Of a DNA stretch of 64,000 nt, positions 10,025 to 21,000 are shown piece after piece. The notes under the pieces are model-generated. The model saw nothing but the letters and a program-made list of their open reading frames with translations. It did no database searches and was not told the DNA's origin. The stretch covers positions 23,507-87,506 of the forward strand of contig JAGYJD010000004.1 in assembly GCA_018402365.1 (NCBI GenBank), in the 5' to 3' direction. Source of the stretch: Candidatus Nanopelagicales bacterium. GTDB taxonomy: Bacteria > Actinomycetota > Actinomycetes > S36-B12 > UBA5976. A program made the position numbers and the translations under genes. How positions within the stretch are numbered: position 1 is the stretch's first letter; every line of letters starts with the position of its first letter.

Positions 10025-10751
10025 ATTGCAGCTGTTGCCTGCAGTTGATGTGTCCGAGGGTAAAGCAGTGCGGCTAACTCAAGGAGCGCGTGGCACAGAA
10101 GAAGAATTCGGTGAGCCCTTAGCGGTAGCGCTTGCTTGGCAAAATATGGGAGCGGAATGGATCCATCTAGTTGACCTTGACAGAGCTTTTGGAACTGGAA
10201 CTAATTTTGAAACTCTTTCGAGGGTGGTAAAAAAATTAGACATTCAAGTTGAAATCTCTGGTGGCATTAGAGATGACGAGTCGTTGAAACAAGCTTTAGC
10301 TACCGGTGCAGTCCGGGTTAATTTAGGAACAGCTGCTTTAGAAGATCCAGAATGGACCGCGAAGGTAATTTCTCAATACGGCGAAAAGATTGCCATCGGG
10401 CTAGACGTTCGGGGCAATACACTGAGCGCTCGAGGTTGGACAAAAGACGGGGGAGATTTATTTGAAACCTTGGAGCGGTTAGAACGCGATGGTGCTGCTC
10501 GTTATGTCGTTACCGATGTGACTAAAGATGGAACTTTAAAAGGAGTTAATACAAACTTACTGCGAGAAATAGCTGAATTTACAAAAAAGCCGTTGGTGGC
10601 CTCGGGCGGAATTGGAAGTTTACAAGATATTGAAGACCTTTTATTGCTCACTGAAATTGGAGTCGAGGGCGCAATTTTAGGAAAGGCACTTTACGCAAAT
10701 AAATTTACTTTGGGTGAAGCTTTAGCAATTGCCAATCGGATAACTTTATGA
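10014..10751 (+). CDS. hisA: ProFAR isomerase, probably bifunctional HisA/TrpF (PriA)
   Basis: A (beta/alpha)8 isomerase acting on ProFAR in histidine synthesis. The two catalytic aspartates fall at residues 12 ([13 protein letters not shown]) and 131 (IGLDVRG). In actinobacteria the family member PriA also isomerises phosphoribosyl anthranilate. No separate trpF lies with the trp genes a few kilobases downstream, which supports the dual role here. That role is inferred from context and taxonomy. It overlaps hisH by 11 nt and hisF by 4 nt. Confidence 0.93.
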   Translation: MKNRLQLLPAVDVSEGKAVRLTQGARGTEEEFGEPLAVALAWQNMGAEWIHLVDLDRAFGTGTNFETLSRVVKKLDIQVEISGGIRDDESLKQALATGAVRVNLGTAALEDPEWTAKVISQYGEKIAIGLDVRGNTLSARGWTKDGGDLFETLERLERDGAARYVVTDVTKDGTLKGVNTNLLREIAEFTKKPLVASGGIGSLQDIEDLLLLTEIGVEGAILGKALYANKFTLGEALAIANRITL

Positions 10752-11524
10752 CCCTGTCAAAAAGAGTGATTGCGTGTCTAGATGTAAAGAATGGAAAAGT
10801 TGTAAAGGGAGTAAATTTTGAAAATCTTGTTCAAATTGGAGACCCGGTGGTATTCGCAGAAGCTTACGCTGGGGCTGGCGTAGACGAATTGGTTTTTTTA
10901 GATGTAGCAGCCAGTGTAGAAAATCGTAAAACCATGATCGAAGTAGTCGAGCGAACTGCTGAAAATGTTTTTGTTCCACTTTGTGTGGGAGGGGGCATAA
11001 GTTCAGTCTCCGATGTTTTACTGTTGCTTAAAGCTGGGTGTGACAAGGTTTCAGTCAATACTTCCGCTGTGAAAAATCCCCTTTTGATTTCACAAATAGC
11101 TGAAAAATTTGGCTCTCAAGTAATAACACTTTCGATAGATGCAAAAAAAGGAAATTCAGAAAGCGGTTACGTAATTACCACTCACGGTGGAAACAAAACG
11201 TTGGAGTTAGACGCAATTAAATGGATCACCCAAGCAATTGAATTAGGTGCCGGAGAGATATTACTCAACTCTATAGATGCCGATGGAACAAAACATGGAT
11301 TTGATTTAGAGATGTTGCGCTTGGTGCGGGAAGTTTGCACCGTACCTTTAATTGCCTCAGGCGGAGCCGGGCAAGTCTCTGATTTTGCGCCAGCGATTAT
11401 GGCTGGAGCTGATGCAGTTTTGGCGGCCAGTGTTTTTCATTCAGGGCAAATAACCATCGACGAGGTCAAGAAAGACTTAGTCTTAAATAAGATTCCCGTG
11501 AGATACAGCCCGCAAACTAACTGA
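10748..11524 (+). CDS. hisF: imidazole glycerol phosphate synthase, cyclase subunit
   Basis: Uses ammonia from HisH to close the imidazole ring, giving IGP and AICAR. It is a 258-residue barrel with catalytic Asp12 in [12 protein letters not shown] and Asp131 in TLSIDAKKG; the glycine-rich phosphate loops CVGGGIS and ASGGAG are also visible. The start ATGA overlaps the hisA stop. Confidence 0.97.
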   Translation: MTLSKRVIACLDVKNGKVVKGVNFENLVQIGDPVVFAEAYAGAGVDELVFLDVAASVENRKTMIEVVERTAENVFVPLCVGGGISSVSDVLLLLKAGCDKVSVNTSAVKNPLLISQIAEKFGSQVITLSIDAKKGNSESGYVITTHGGNKTLELDAIKWITQAIELGAGEILLNSIDADGTKHGFDLEMLRLVREVCTVPLIASGGAGQVSDFAPAIMAGADAVLAASVFHSGQITIDEVKKDLVLNKIPVRYSPQTN

Positions 11525-11552
11525 AGAACTTGCAATGCGGCAAAATAGGACC

Positions 11553-11903
11553 ATGGAGTCGTCACTTAATGAATTTCTTTCAACTTTAAAATTTAATACC
11601 GATGGGCTTATTGTAGCGATTGCGCAAGATGAATCTTCAAAAAAAGTTTTGATGCAGGCATGGATGAACAAGGATTCAATCATAAAAACTATTCAGACTA
11701 AGAAAGTAACTTATTTTTCTCGCTCACGCAATCAACTCTGGATCAAGGGCGAAACCAGCGGAAATGGGCAGGAACTTATTCGAATTTCGGCTGATTGTGA
11801 TGGAGATAGTTTACTTTTAACGGTTAAGCAAAGTGGACCTGCTTGTCATACCGAGCAAGAAAGTTGTTTTGATGCGGGAAGTGCAATAGAGCGAGTGCAA
11901 TGA
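11553..11903 (+). CDS. hisI: phosphoribosyl-AMP cyclohydrolase
   Basis: Zinc enzyme opening the purine ring of PR-AMP. I take the ATG at 11553 rather than 11535, giving a 116-residue protein that starts close to the family's conserved region. LMQAWMNKDS, YFSRSRNQLWIKGETSG and the cysteine/histidine zinc cluster CDGDSLLL, ACHTEQESCF are characteristic. HisE is separate (at 47716), the usual actinobacterial arrangement. It overlaps trpE by 4 nt, tying the his and trp genes into one unit. Confidence 0.94.
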   Translation: MESSLNEFLSTLKFNTDGLIVAIAQDESSKKVLMQAWMNKDSIIKTIQTKKVTYFSRSRNQLWIKGETSGNGQELIRISADCDGDSLLLTVKQSGPACHTEQESCFDAGSAIERVQ

Positions 11904-13423
11904 AGCAATATAAGTTTGGAGAGATATATCCACAGCTAGAGCAGTTCACTCAGTTGGCAAAAAATTCAAAAGTTATCCCGGTAGTTAAGCGAGTTTTGGC
12001 TGATACTTTTACCCCAATTGGGTTGTATCAAAGCTTGGCACAGAATCGCCCAGGCACTTTTTTGTTGGAATCTGCCGATGGAACCCACAGTTGGTCTAGG
12101 TACTCGTTCGTTGGAGTTAATTCAGCTGCCATGTTGCAAGATGTCGCTGGGGTAGCCAAGTGGAGTGGTCGTATTCCAGTAGGCGTGCAATTAAATGGTG
12201 AGTCTATTGCAGTGCTGCGACAGAGCATTAAATTTCTTTCGGGCGAAACGCTTCCGGATTTACCTCCGCTCACTGGGGGCTTAGTCGGCTATTTGGCCTA
12301 CGACATCGTCAGGCATTTTGAGAAGATTCCTGCTTCAAATCCTGATCAATTACAGGTTCCTAATCTCGCAATGTTGCTTGCTACAGATTTTGCAGTACTG
12401 GACCATTCCAATGGAAGCGTTTGGTTAATTGCAAATGCCATTAACTACAACGGCACTGAAAGTGGAGTAATTGATGCTTGGAGTGATTCAGTATCTCGTT
12501 TAGAAAAAATGGAAGCCGATCTTGCTAAGCCGGCAACATTAAAAACTAGTGGTATGAGTAAAAGTGAAAAATCCTTTGATCGTCAAATTTCAAGCGAGGA
12601 GTTTGAATCAAAAGTTGGTCGGGCAATTAAGTACATTGAAGCAGGCGATGCCTTTCAAATAGTGCTTTCGCAAAGATTTACCAAACCAACAAGCGCTGAC
12701 GCTTTTGAAGTTTACCGATCGTTACGGGCCACCAACCCAAGTCCATATATGTTTTTCCTACGAATTCCAACTGAAGATCTTTCTGCGGTTAGCTTTGACA
12801 TTGTGGGATCCAGCCCAGAGGCGTTGGTAACTGTAAAAGATTCAATGGCGAAAATGCATCCAATAGCTGGTACGCGGCATCGGGCGGAAGATCCTGAAGA
12901 GGATGATCGGGTAGCTGCCGATTTACTCAACGATCCAAAAGAAAGAGCCGAACATTTAATGTTGGTTGATTTAGGAAGAAATGATTTAGGTCGAGTTTGT
13001 AAAGCTGGTTCTGTGAAAGTGGCGCAGTTTATGCAAGTGGAAAAATATAGTCACGTTATGCACTTGGTTTCAACTGTTGTGGGGGAGTTAAAACCCGAAT
13101 TCTCTAGTCTTGATGTCTTACGCTCAACATTTCCTGCCGGCACTCTTTCAGGTGCACCAAAAGTTCGAGCAATGGAAATCATCGATGAACTTGAAGAAGT
13201 GCAGCGGGGCATTTATGGCGGGGCGGTCGGCTACTTTGATTTTGCGGGAGACATGGATTTTGCCATAGCGATCAGAACTGCAGTTTTGAAAGACTCGATA
13301 GCGTATGTCCAGGCAGGGGCAGGAATTGTGGCTGATAGTAAAGCGCTAAATGAGGATGTGGAGTGCGCCAATAAAGCGGCAGTAGTGATGGCGGCAGTGA
13401 ATGCGGCCGAGGGCTTTAAGTAA
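11900..13423 (+). CDS. trpE: anthranilate synthase component I
   Basis: Makes anthranilate from chorismate together with the TrpG amidotransferase, which is not in this window. The 507-residue protein has the N-terminal tryptophan-binding LLES element (TFLLESADG) and a C-terminal chorismate-binding domain: DAFQIVLSQRF, HPIAGTRHR, LSGAPKVRAMEIIDE and QAGAGIVADS. The presence of LLES suggests feedback inhibition by tryptophan. The ATG overlaps the hisI stop. Confidence 0.96.
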   Translation: MKQYKFGEIYPQLEQFTQLAKNSKVIPVVKRVLADTFTPIGLYQSLAQNRPGTFLLESADGTHSWSRYSFVGVNSAAMLQDVAGVAKWSGRIPVGVQLNGESIAVLRQSIKFLSGETLPDLPPLTGGLVGYLAYDIVRHFEKIPASNPDQLQVPNLAMLLATDFAVLDHSNGSVWLIANAINYNGTESGVIDAWSDSVSRLEKMEADLAKPATLKTSGMSKSEKSFDRQISSEEFESKVGRAIKYIEAGDAFQIVLSQRFTKPTSADAFEVYRSLRATNPSPYMFFLRIPTEDLSAVSFDIVGSSPEALVTVKDSMAKMHPIAGTRHRAEDPEEDDRVAADLLNDPKERAEHLMLVDLGRNDLGRVCKAGSVKVAQFMQVEKYSHVMHLVSTVVGELKPEFSSLDVLRSTFPAGTLSGAPKVRAMEIIDELEEVQRGIYGGAVGYFDFAGDMDFAIAIRTAVLKDSIAYVQAGAGIVADSKALNEDVECANKAAVVMAAVNAAEGFK

Positions 13424-13450
13424 AGTCGTAACATCGAGAGAGGAGTCTGA

Positions 13451-13639
13451 GTGAACGCAGAACACGGACATACCCCAGCCGCTTGGACCGGGACGATATT
13501 AATTATTTTAGCCTCACTGATTTCAACACTGGGAGTTATTGTTGGCAACTGGGCAGCTTTTTGGGGCGGTATCGCCTTAGCTGCAGTAGGTGCTTTAATT
13601 TGGGTTGTGTGGGAAAAATCTAGCAAAGTCAAGAGTTAG
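13451..13639 (+). CDS. small membrane protein with HGxTPAAWT motif, trp-cluster associated
   Basis: A 62-residue protein with [10 protein letters not shown] near the N terminus, then two predicted membrane helices (about 14-30 and 35-54) and a short basic tail. The GTG start has AGAGGAG about 6 nt upstream. Similar small proteins sit between trpE and trpC in many actinobacteria; I recall this as DUF6704, but could not check. The function is unknown. Conserved placement suggests a link to the trp operon, or simply position. Confidence 0.8.
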   Translation: MNAEHGHTPAAWTGTILIILASLISTLGVIVGNWAAFWGGIALAAVGALIWVVWEKSSKVKS

Positions 13640-13647
13640 GAACAGTA

Positions 13648-14457
13648 ATGTCCGTGCTTGATGAAATTGTTGCGGGCGTTCGTGAGGATTTCACACGTAG
13701 ACAAAATGAAGTTTCGTTAGATGATTTAAAAAAACTTTCAGAAAAGCGAGAAAAAACGCTTGATCCCTTTGTGGCGCTAAGGCAATCGGGAGTAGCAGTA
13801 ATTGCCGAAGTTAAACGATCTAGCCCCAGTAAAGGTGAGCTAGCTGAAATAAAAGAACCTGCAGAATTGGCTAAAGCTTATGAGGCGGGAGGGGCGCATT
13901 TAATTAGCGTGCTAACTGAAGAGCGTAGATTTTTAGGTAGCCTCGAGGACCTTAGCAAAGTTAGAAAGTCCGTTGACATACCTGTTTTACGTAAAGACTT
14001 TATTGTTTCGTCATATCAGTTATGGGAAGCTCGCGCTTACGGTGCTGACCTAGTTCTACTAATTGTCGCAGCCTTAGATCAACAAGCACTAGTCAGTTTG
14101 ATTGAGCGAGCAGAAAGTATCGGCCTTACTCCCTTGGTAGAGGTGCATGAAGAGCACGAGGTAGCCAGAGCAATGGATGCTGGAGCAAAAATTATTGGCA
14201 TTAATAGTCGAAACTTAAAGACGCTGGAAATTGATCCAGAAACATTTGCACGATTGGCACCCTTGATCAACAATGGAGCAGTAAAGATTGCTGAAAGTGG
14301 GATCTCAGGACCTCGCGACCTGATGAATTACGCAAATTTGGGCGCCGATGCAGTGTTGGTGGGGGAAAGCTTGGTTAAGGCAGCCGATCCAAGATTGGCG
14401 GTGCACGAACTGGTCACCGCTGGCGCGCACCCTTCGGTAAAACAGGGCAGAATCTAG
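13648..14457 (+). CDS. trpC: indole-3-glycerol phosphate synthase
   Basis: Decarboxylates and cyclises CdRP to indole-3-glycerol phosphate. It is a 269-residue (beta/alpha)8 protein with [40 protein letters not shown] and AESGI, which supply the catalytic Lys/Glu and phosphate-binding residues. It is monofunctional, with no fused TrpF. It lies 8 nt after the small membrane protein and 2 nt before trpB. Confidence 0.97.
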   Translation: MSVLDEIVAGVREDFTRRQNEVSLDDLKKLSEKREKTLDPFVALRQSGVAVIAEVKRSSPSKGELAEIKEPAELAKAYEAGGAHLISVLTEERRFLGSLEDLSKVRKSVDIPVLRKDFIVSSYQLWEARAYGADLVLLIVAALDQQALVSLIERAESIGLTPLVEVHEEHEVARAMDAGAKIIGINSRNLKTLEIDPETFARLAPLINNGAVKIAESGISGPRDLMNYANLGADAVLVGESLVKAADPRLAVHELVTAGAHPSVKQGRI

Positions 14458-14459
14458 TC

Positions 14460-15668
14460 ATGACATTAAGCGCCGAAAATCTAAGAGTTGATTCCGCAGC
14501 GGGACATTTTGGCCCATATGGGGGAAGGTTTGTACCCGAGGCATTAATTAGCGCCCTCGAAGAACTTGATTTGGAATACCACAAGGCGATACAAGATCCC
14601 GAATTCAATCAAGAACTTTCAGGTCTGCAAAAAAATTACGTAGGACGACCCAGCCCCTTAACAGAGGCTAAGCGTTTTAGTGAGTATGCCAAGTTGAGAG
14701 TTTTTTTAAAACGGGAGGATCTCAATCACACGGGATCTCACAAGATAAATAATGTTTTGGGCCAAGCACTACTAACGGTACGGATGGGCAAAAAGCGAGT
14801 AATTGCAGAAACTGGCGCAGGCCAACATGGGGTTGCCACGGCAACGGCGGCTGCTCTTTTTGGTCTTGATTGTGTGGTTTACATGGGAGAAGAAGACACT
14901 CAAAGGCAAGCCTTGAATGTTGCCAGGATGAAACTTTTAGGAGCAGAAGTAATTCCAGTTACCACTGGCACACGAACTTTGAAAGATGCAATTAACGAAG
15001 CTATGCGAGATTGGGTAACAAATGTCGAGACCACTCACTACTTACTAGGAACAGTTGCTGGTCCACATCCCTTTCCAACAATGGTGCGTGATTTTCATCG
15101 CGTCATGGGAGTTGAAGCAAGAGAGCAAATTTTAAACCAAGCGGGAAGATTACCTGAAGCGATTGCGGCCTGCGTGGGGGGCGGTTCAAACGCTATCGGA
15201 ATCTTTCATCCCTTTATTGACGATGAGACTGTGCAACTGCATGGTTTTGAGGCGGCTGGTGATGGAGTAGCAACTGGAAGACATGCCGCGACTTTGACGG
15301 GTGGTTCACCTGGAATCTTGCATGGAACAAGAAGTTATGTGTTGCAAGATAAAGACGGCCAAACTTTACCGAGCCATTCAATTAGTGCCGGGCTGGATTA
15401 TCCCGGTGTTGGTCCCGAGCACGCTTGGCTGAAAGATATTAAGCGCGCTAGCTACCATCCCATTACTGATACCGAAGCGATGGATGCTTTTTCACTTTTG
15501 AGTAAGACGGAAGGAATCATTCCAGCCATAGAGACCGCTCACGCCTTAGCAGGAGTATTAAAGATCTCTGATCAATTTAAGCCGACCGACATAGTTGTTG
15601 TTAATTGCTCTGGCAGAGGCGATAAAGATGTCGAAACTGCTGCAAAGTGGTTTGGGCTAAAAATATAA
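14460..15668 (+). CDS. trpB: tryptophan synthase beta chain
   Basis: PLP subunit joining indole and serine. The 402-residue protein has the PLP lysine at residue 95 in [15 protein letters not shown] and the phosphate-binding loop [10 protein letters not shown]. Both are diagnostic of the TrpB1 type that pairs with TrpA. It lies directly between trpC and trpA. Confidence 0.98.
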   Translation: MTLSAENLRVDSAAGHFGPYGGRFVPEALISALEELDLEYHKAIQDPEFNQELSGLQKNYVGRPSPLTEAKRFSEYAKLRVFLKREDLNHTGSHKINNVLGQALLTVRMGKKRVIAETGAGQHGVATATAAALFGLDCVVYMGEEDTQRQALNVARMKLLGAEVIPVTTGTRTLKDAINEAMRDWVTNVETTHYLLGTVAGPHPFPTMVRDFHRVMGVEAREQILNQAGRLPEAIAACVGGGSNAIGIFHPFIDDETVQLHGFEAAGDGVATGRHAATLTGGSPGILHGTRSYVLQDKDGQTLPSHSISAGLDYPGVGPEHAWLKDIKRASYHPITDTEAMDAFSLLSKTEGIIPAIETAHALAGVLKISDQFKPTDIVVVNCSGRGDKDVETAAKWFGLKI

Positions 15669-15672
15669 CTCA

Positions 15673-16467
15673 ATGAATTCTATTTTAGAGGTTTTTAAAA
15701 AGACCAAAGTTGAAAATAGGGCTGCCTTAATCGCCTACCTTCCCGCAGGCTTTCCCAATAAAGAAAAATCGAGTGAAATTTTGCGATTGATTCTTGATAA
15801 TGGAGCTGACATGGTTGAGGTTGGTTTACCTTATAGCGACCCATTAATGGATGGCCCCACAATTCAACAAGCAGTAGAAATTTCATTAGAAAATAAGACC
15901 TCTATTGACGATTGTTTTCAAATAGTAAAAGAGTTATCGACCAGTAAAAAACCAGTGCTAATAATGAGTTATTACAGTCCTATCGAAAAGTATGGGGTAA
16001 GTAAATTTGTAGAGAATTTTGCCTTAGCAAATGGCGCTGGCGTGATAACTCCTGATTTAACCATTGAAGAAGCTGGGCCTTGGATTTTGAAAACAACCGA
16101 GCAAGAGATAGCTCGGGTGTTTGTAGTGGCCCCTTCGAGTAAAGCAGCACGCTTAACCAAAGTCGCTAGTGAAGTGACTGGATTTGTTTATGCTGCTAGT
16201 TTGATGGGTGTGACCGGAACTCGCGCTCAGGTTTCATCTAAAGCCGAAGAATTAGTAGCAAATTTAAGAAAAACAACCGACTTGCCTATCGCAGTTGGAC
16301 TGGGAGTTAGCACGCCAGCTCAAGCCAAAACTGTGGGCGCTTTTGCTGACGGGGTAATAGTGGGTAGTGCATTTGTCAAAATTTTGTTAGAAAACAGTGA
16401 TTTCGAAAAGGCGAAAACTCTAATTGTAGAATTAACGCAACAGTTGCGAGCGGCTTTACCACGCTGA
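15673..16467 (+). CDS. trpA: tryptophan synthase alpha chain
   Basis: Cleaves indole-3-glycerol phosphate to indole, channelled to TrpB. It is a 264-residue barrel. The two catalytic acids are Glu49 and Asp60 in MVEVGLPYSDP and LMDGPTIQQA. It closes the trp unit; no terminator hairpin is visible in the 43-nt gap that follows. Confidence 0.97.
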   Translation: MNSILEVFKKTKVENRAALIAYLPAGFPNKEKSSEILRLILDNGADMVEVGLPYSDPLMDGPTIQQAVEISLENKTSIDDCFQIVKELSTSKKPVLIMSYYSPIEKYGVSKFVENFALANGAGVITPDLTIEEAGPWILKTTEQEIARVFVVAPSSKAARLTKVASEVTGFVYAASLMGVTGTRAQVSSKAEELVANLRKTTDLPIAVGLGVSTPAQAKTVGAFADGVIVGSAFVKILLENSDFEKAKTLIVELTQQLRAALPR

Positions 16468-16510
16468 GAATGATTTATTAATAAGATTTAAGACTAACGA
16501 GGAGATAAGC

Positions 16511-17299
16511 ATGGCACGTGCGGACGAGATAAAAAATAAAGCTGCGGAAGAAAGAAAAGCCATGCAAGCGGCAGAAGCCAAGCGCACCCGAAATATTCAG
16601 CTAATTGGTGGTGTAGTGATTTTGGCTATCGTTGCAGCAATTATTTCGCTGGCAGTTTGGGCTAGAGGCGAGGCTGATACCGCAAATACCCCAGTGGCTC
16701 CTTTAGAAGAATTTGTAACGGACGCTGCCTTACCCAAAGGCGCTGTTGCTGAATTGGGATATGGCCTACAAATTAATGCAGCCCCTGGTGCTCCCACCTT
16801 CGCTTTATATGAGGACTTTCAATGTCCTGCTTGTGCAAGCTTTGAAGCCACCGGGTTTTCCACTGTGTTAGAGAGCGCCAATCGCGGCGAGATCGAATTA
16901 TTTATTCATCCAATGATTTTCTTAGACAGAAATCCTTCTGCTAAAAATTCATCCTTACGTGCCACTATGGCTTTTGGGTGCGCTGCTGATCAGGATAAAA
17001 GTCTGGAGTATCACTCAGGCGTGTTTACCTTGCAACCTGGTGATGGTTCAGGTTGGACCGATAATCAATTGCTGGATTTAGCTCAAACCATCGGCATTGA
17101 AGGGGAAAACTTCACTGACTTTGAATCATGCTTTACTTCACAGAAGTATCGGGATTGGGCGAGAAATTCTCAGTTGGCCGCAAGCTTGCGGGGAGTGCCA
17201 GGAACACCTGGAGCCTTCTTAAACGACCAATTAATCGATTCGAGTATTTTAAATGATTCAGCAACTTTGCAGAATTTAATTAGTGCAGCTAATAATTAA
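16511..17299 (+). CDS. membrane-anchored DsbA-like thioredoxin-fold protein
   Basis: Probable extracytoplasmic thiol-disulfide oxidoreductase. Residues 1-29 are charged and helical, 30-50 form one membrane segment, and the remainder is a DsbA/DSBA_3-like thioredoxin domain. The redox motif CPAC is at residues 105-108 in YEDFQCPACASFEA, and GVPGTPGAF supplies the cis-Pro loop. AACGAGGAG precedes the ATG by about 7 nt. Its substrates are unknown. The gene sits where lgt often follows trpA in actinobacteria, with no lgt seen here. The stop overlaps the next start (TAATG). Confidence 0.88.
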   Translation: MARADEIKNKAAEERKAMQAAEAKRTRNIQLIGGVVILAIVAAIISLAVWARGEADTANTPVAPLEEFVTDAALPKGAVAELGYGLQINAAPGAPTFALYEDFQCPACASFEATGFSTVLESANRGEIELFIHPMIFLDRNPSAKNSSLRATMAFGCAADQDKSLEYHSGVFTLQPGDGSGWTDNQLLDLAQTIGIEGENFTDFESCFTSQKYRDWARNSQLAASLRGVPGTPGAFLNDQLIDSSILNDSATLQNLISAANN

Positions 17300-18008
17300 T
17301 GGGAATTAATCTGGACGAAAACCATCGCGACATAACAGGCGGATGGTTGCGTCCGGCTGTTTTTGGTGCGATGGATGGTTTAGTTTCTAATTTGGCGCTG
17401 ATGGTTGGGGTAGCCGGTGGAAGTGCCGCGGCTGGAGCTTCAACCAACCAAGCTGTGATTTTAGCGGGAATAGCGGGACTCTTAGCCGGTGCTTTTTCTA
17501 TGGCGGCAGGTGAGTACACCTCAGTTGAAAGTCAATCAGAATTAGCCGAAGCGGAAGTTGCAAAAGAATTAGCGGCAATCAAAAATCACCCAGAACAAGA
17601 AATACAAGAACTGGCAAAGATGTTTGAAAAGCAAGGAATGAGTAGCGAAACTGCACTATTAGCTGCTAGCGAGGTAAGTCAAGATGAAAGTAGGCGCTGG
17701 CCTTGCATTCTCGTCTTGAATTTGGGGTTGATGTTGATAATTTACCAAGCGGAACGGTTGCCGGGGTCGCTTCATTTGTGTCATTTGCAGTTGGTGCGAT
17801 CATTCCTCTACTGCCTTATGTTTTTGGGGCTACCGGCATTATTCCCACGGTGATAATTTCTTTGGTAGGGCTTTTTATACTGGGGGCAATGGTGTCCTTA
17901 GTCACCATAAGAACCTGGTATTTTTCGGCGATTCGTCAGCTTTTTATCGGAGCCGGCGCGGCCTTGGTAACTTGGTTTTTAGGCAACCTGGTTGGCGGAA
18001 TTCTCTAG
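17299..18008 (+). CDS. VIT1/CCC1 family (Fe/Mn) transporter, interrupted by a 1-nt frameshift
   Basis: Membrane protein of the vacuolar iron transporter family, likely moving Fe2+ or Mn2+. The first frame gives the conserved start (GAMDGLVSNLALMVGVAGG), the second helix with AGAFSMAAGEYTS and the cytoplasmic helical region. At about 17693 the homology moves to another frame: ALHSRLEFGVD, then two or three C-terminal helices ending at 18008. One extra G in AGTAGGCGC rejoins the frames, giving about 236 residues, a normal length. Probably a base-call deletion. Substrate is inferred from the family. Confidence 0.83.
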
Positions 18009-18082
18009 CTGGTTGTATTCTTTTGTTTAGGCCAATGTTGTCCTAGTTGTAAGTAAAAAAAACAATTAATAGGAGTTGCGCC

Positions 18083-21000
18083 TTGGCATTTCCACTTGGC
18101 TTACCAAATGCGATTGGCCTCTACAATCCGGCAGAAGAGAAAGACGCCTGTGGGGTGGCGATGGTGGCTACCCTAAACAAAGTTGCCACTCATGAAATTG
18201 TCAAAAATGGAATTTTAGCTTTAAAAAATTTAGAACACCGAGGCGCCTCGGGTGCAGAAGTAGAAACCGGAGATGGCGCAGGGATTTTAATTCAGTTGCC
18301 TGATGAATTTCTTAGAGCTGTAGTTGACTTCGAGTTGCCAAGTGAAGGTCATTATGCGGTGGGAATGGCATTTTTGCCTCAAGATCACAAAAAAATCTTA
18401 GAAGTAAAAGAAGCAATGTCAAAAGTCGCCGAGGTCGAAGATCTAAAGATTTTAGGTTACCGCAAAGTGCCTGTTGATCCATCTGGACTTGGTAAAACTG
18501 CGGTAGCTGTGATGCCTAACTTTGAAATGGTCTTTATTGCCAGTAAGCAAAATGATTCTCAGATCACTTTAGATAGAAAAGTATTTCCATTCAGAAAAAT
18601 CATCGAGCGAGAAAATGAAATATACTTTGCATCTCTTTCGGCTCGAACTCTTGTTTATAAAGGGATGCTCACTACCGGTCAATTAGATGCATTTTTTATC
18701 GACCTCAGAGATACTCGAGTAAAATCTAAGATTGCACTGGTGCATGCAAGATTCAGCACAAATACTTTTCCATCCTGGCCACTAGCTCACCCCTACAGGT
18801 TTATTGCTCACAATGGTGAGATCAATACTGTTAAAGGAAACAGAAATTGGATGCAAGCTCGCGAAAGCCGTATCTCATCTAGTTTCCTTCCAGGCGAAAT
18901 AGAAAGATGTTTCCCAATTATCACTAAAGAAATGAGTGACTCAGCTTCGTTTGATGAAGTTTTAGAACTTTTGCATTTAGCGGGTAGAAGTTTGCCTCAC
19001 GCTGTGTTGATGATGATTCCAGAAGCTTGGGAAAACAATCCTGAAATGGATTTAGAAAAGAAAGCTTTTTACGAATTTCACTCTACTTTCATGGAGCCAT
19101 GGGATGGCCCAGCCTGCGTTACCTTTACTGATGGAGATTTAGCAGGAGCGGTGCTAGATAGAAACGGATTGCGTCCAGGGCGTTTTTGGGTGACCGATGA
19201 CGGAATAGTGGTGCTCGCTAGTGAGAGTGGCGTGTTACCGGATTTAGCAAAGAACGTAATTCGTAAAGGTCGGTTGCAGCCCGGAAAAATGTTTTTAGTT
19301 GACACTGTAAATGGAAGAATTATCGAAGATGAAGAAATCAAACGTGAACTTGCACAAGCAGAGCCATATCAAGATTGGGTGAAGGCCGGAATAGTTCATC
19401 TAGAGGACTTGCCAGATCGCGAACACATTGAACACACTCGTTCCTCAGTGGTACGACGCCAGCAAACTTTTGGATACACCGAAGAAGAGTTGCGTTTAAT
19501 TTTAAGCCCGATGGCCCAGTCTGGCTTAGAGGCGCTGGGATCGATGGGGTCGGATACTCCAATCGCAGCGTTGAGCGAAAAGCCTAGATTATTATTTGAC
19601 TACTTCAGCCAGTTATTTGCGCAAGTAACTAATCCACCGCTGGATGCAATACGAGAAGAAATTGTGACTTCGCTAAGCAGCGCGCTAGGTCCGGAGGGAA
19701 ATCTTTTAAGCCCGAGCGCAGAGCATGCGAATCAGGTGGTTTTACCCTTTCCGGTAATTGATAACGACGAATTAGCGAAATTACTTCACATCAATAAAGA
19801 CGGTAAACGGGCACAATTTGCCGCTACCAAAATTTCTGGGCTTTATTATGTAAACGGAGCTGGCGCAGCTCTTGAAAAACGTCTCAACGAAATATTTGAT
19901 GAAGTGGATCGTCATATTGCTGCTGGTAAAACGCTTTTAATTCTCTCTGACCGCGATAGCGATATGGATCATGCCCCGATCCCATCACTACTACTAACCG
20001 CAGCGGTCCATCATCACTTAATTAGGACTAAAAAGCGCACGCAAATCGGGCTTTTGGTTGAGGCAGGAGATGTGCGAGAGGTTCACCACGTAGCCTTGTT
20101 AATTGGATACGGCGCGGCAGCTGTTAACCCTTACTTGGCGATGGAAACAGTAGAAATTTTGGCAAAGCAAGGTCGGTTGGTGACAGTTCCACCTGAAAAA
20201 GCCGTTCGCAATTTAGTTAAAGCTTTAGGTAAAGGTGTTTTAAAAGTAATGAGCAAGATGGGAGTTTCTACTGTTGCCTCTTACAGAGGTGCGCAGATAT
20301 TTGAAGCTATTGGCCTCTCAAATGAATTAATTGATAAATACTTCACTGGAACAACTAGTCGGTTGGGTGGAGTTGGCATCGAAGTGATAGCCCAAGAAAC
20401 AACGGCTAGACATGATGTGGCCTACCCTCCAAATGGAATCTCTCAATCACATCGTGAATTAACTATTGGCGGAGAGTATCAATATCGGCGAGAAGGTGAA
20501 CCTCATCTTTTTGATCCAGAAACTATTTTTAGACTTCAGCATTCAACCTCTTCTGGTCGCCAAGAGATTTTCAAAGAGTACTCACAAAGAGTTGATGATC
20601 AAGCAAAACGTCTAATGACAATTAGGGGTTTGTTAGAGCTCAAAACCGGAGTTCGTCCCGCCATCGATATTGAAGAGGTTGAGCCGGTTTCAGAAATAGT
20701 TAAAAGATTTTCAACTGGGGCGATGAGTTATGGATCTATCTCGCTAGAGGCGCATGAAACTCTCGCAATGGCAATGAATCGCCTCGGTGCTAGATCAAAT
20801 ACCGGTGAAGGTGGGGAAGACTCTGAAAGGTTTTACCCAAAACCAGGTGAAGACTCAAAGAGAAGTGCCATTAAGCAAGTTGCCTCGGGACGCTTTGGTG
20901 TAACAAGTGAATATTTAGTAAATGCCGATGACATTCAAATAAAGATGGCGCAAGGTGCAAAGCCAGGGGAGGGTGGTCAATTACCCGGTCACAAAGTTTA

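Noticed and set aside
11525..11899. Trp or His attenuator with leader peptide
   Set aside because: No run of Trp or His codons in a short frame, and no terminator pair, before hisD, hisI or trpE.
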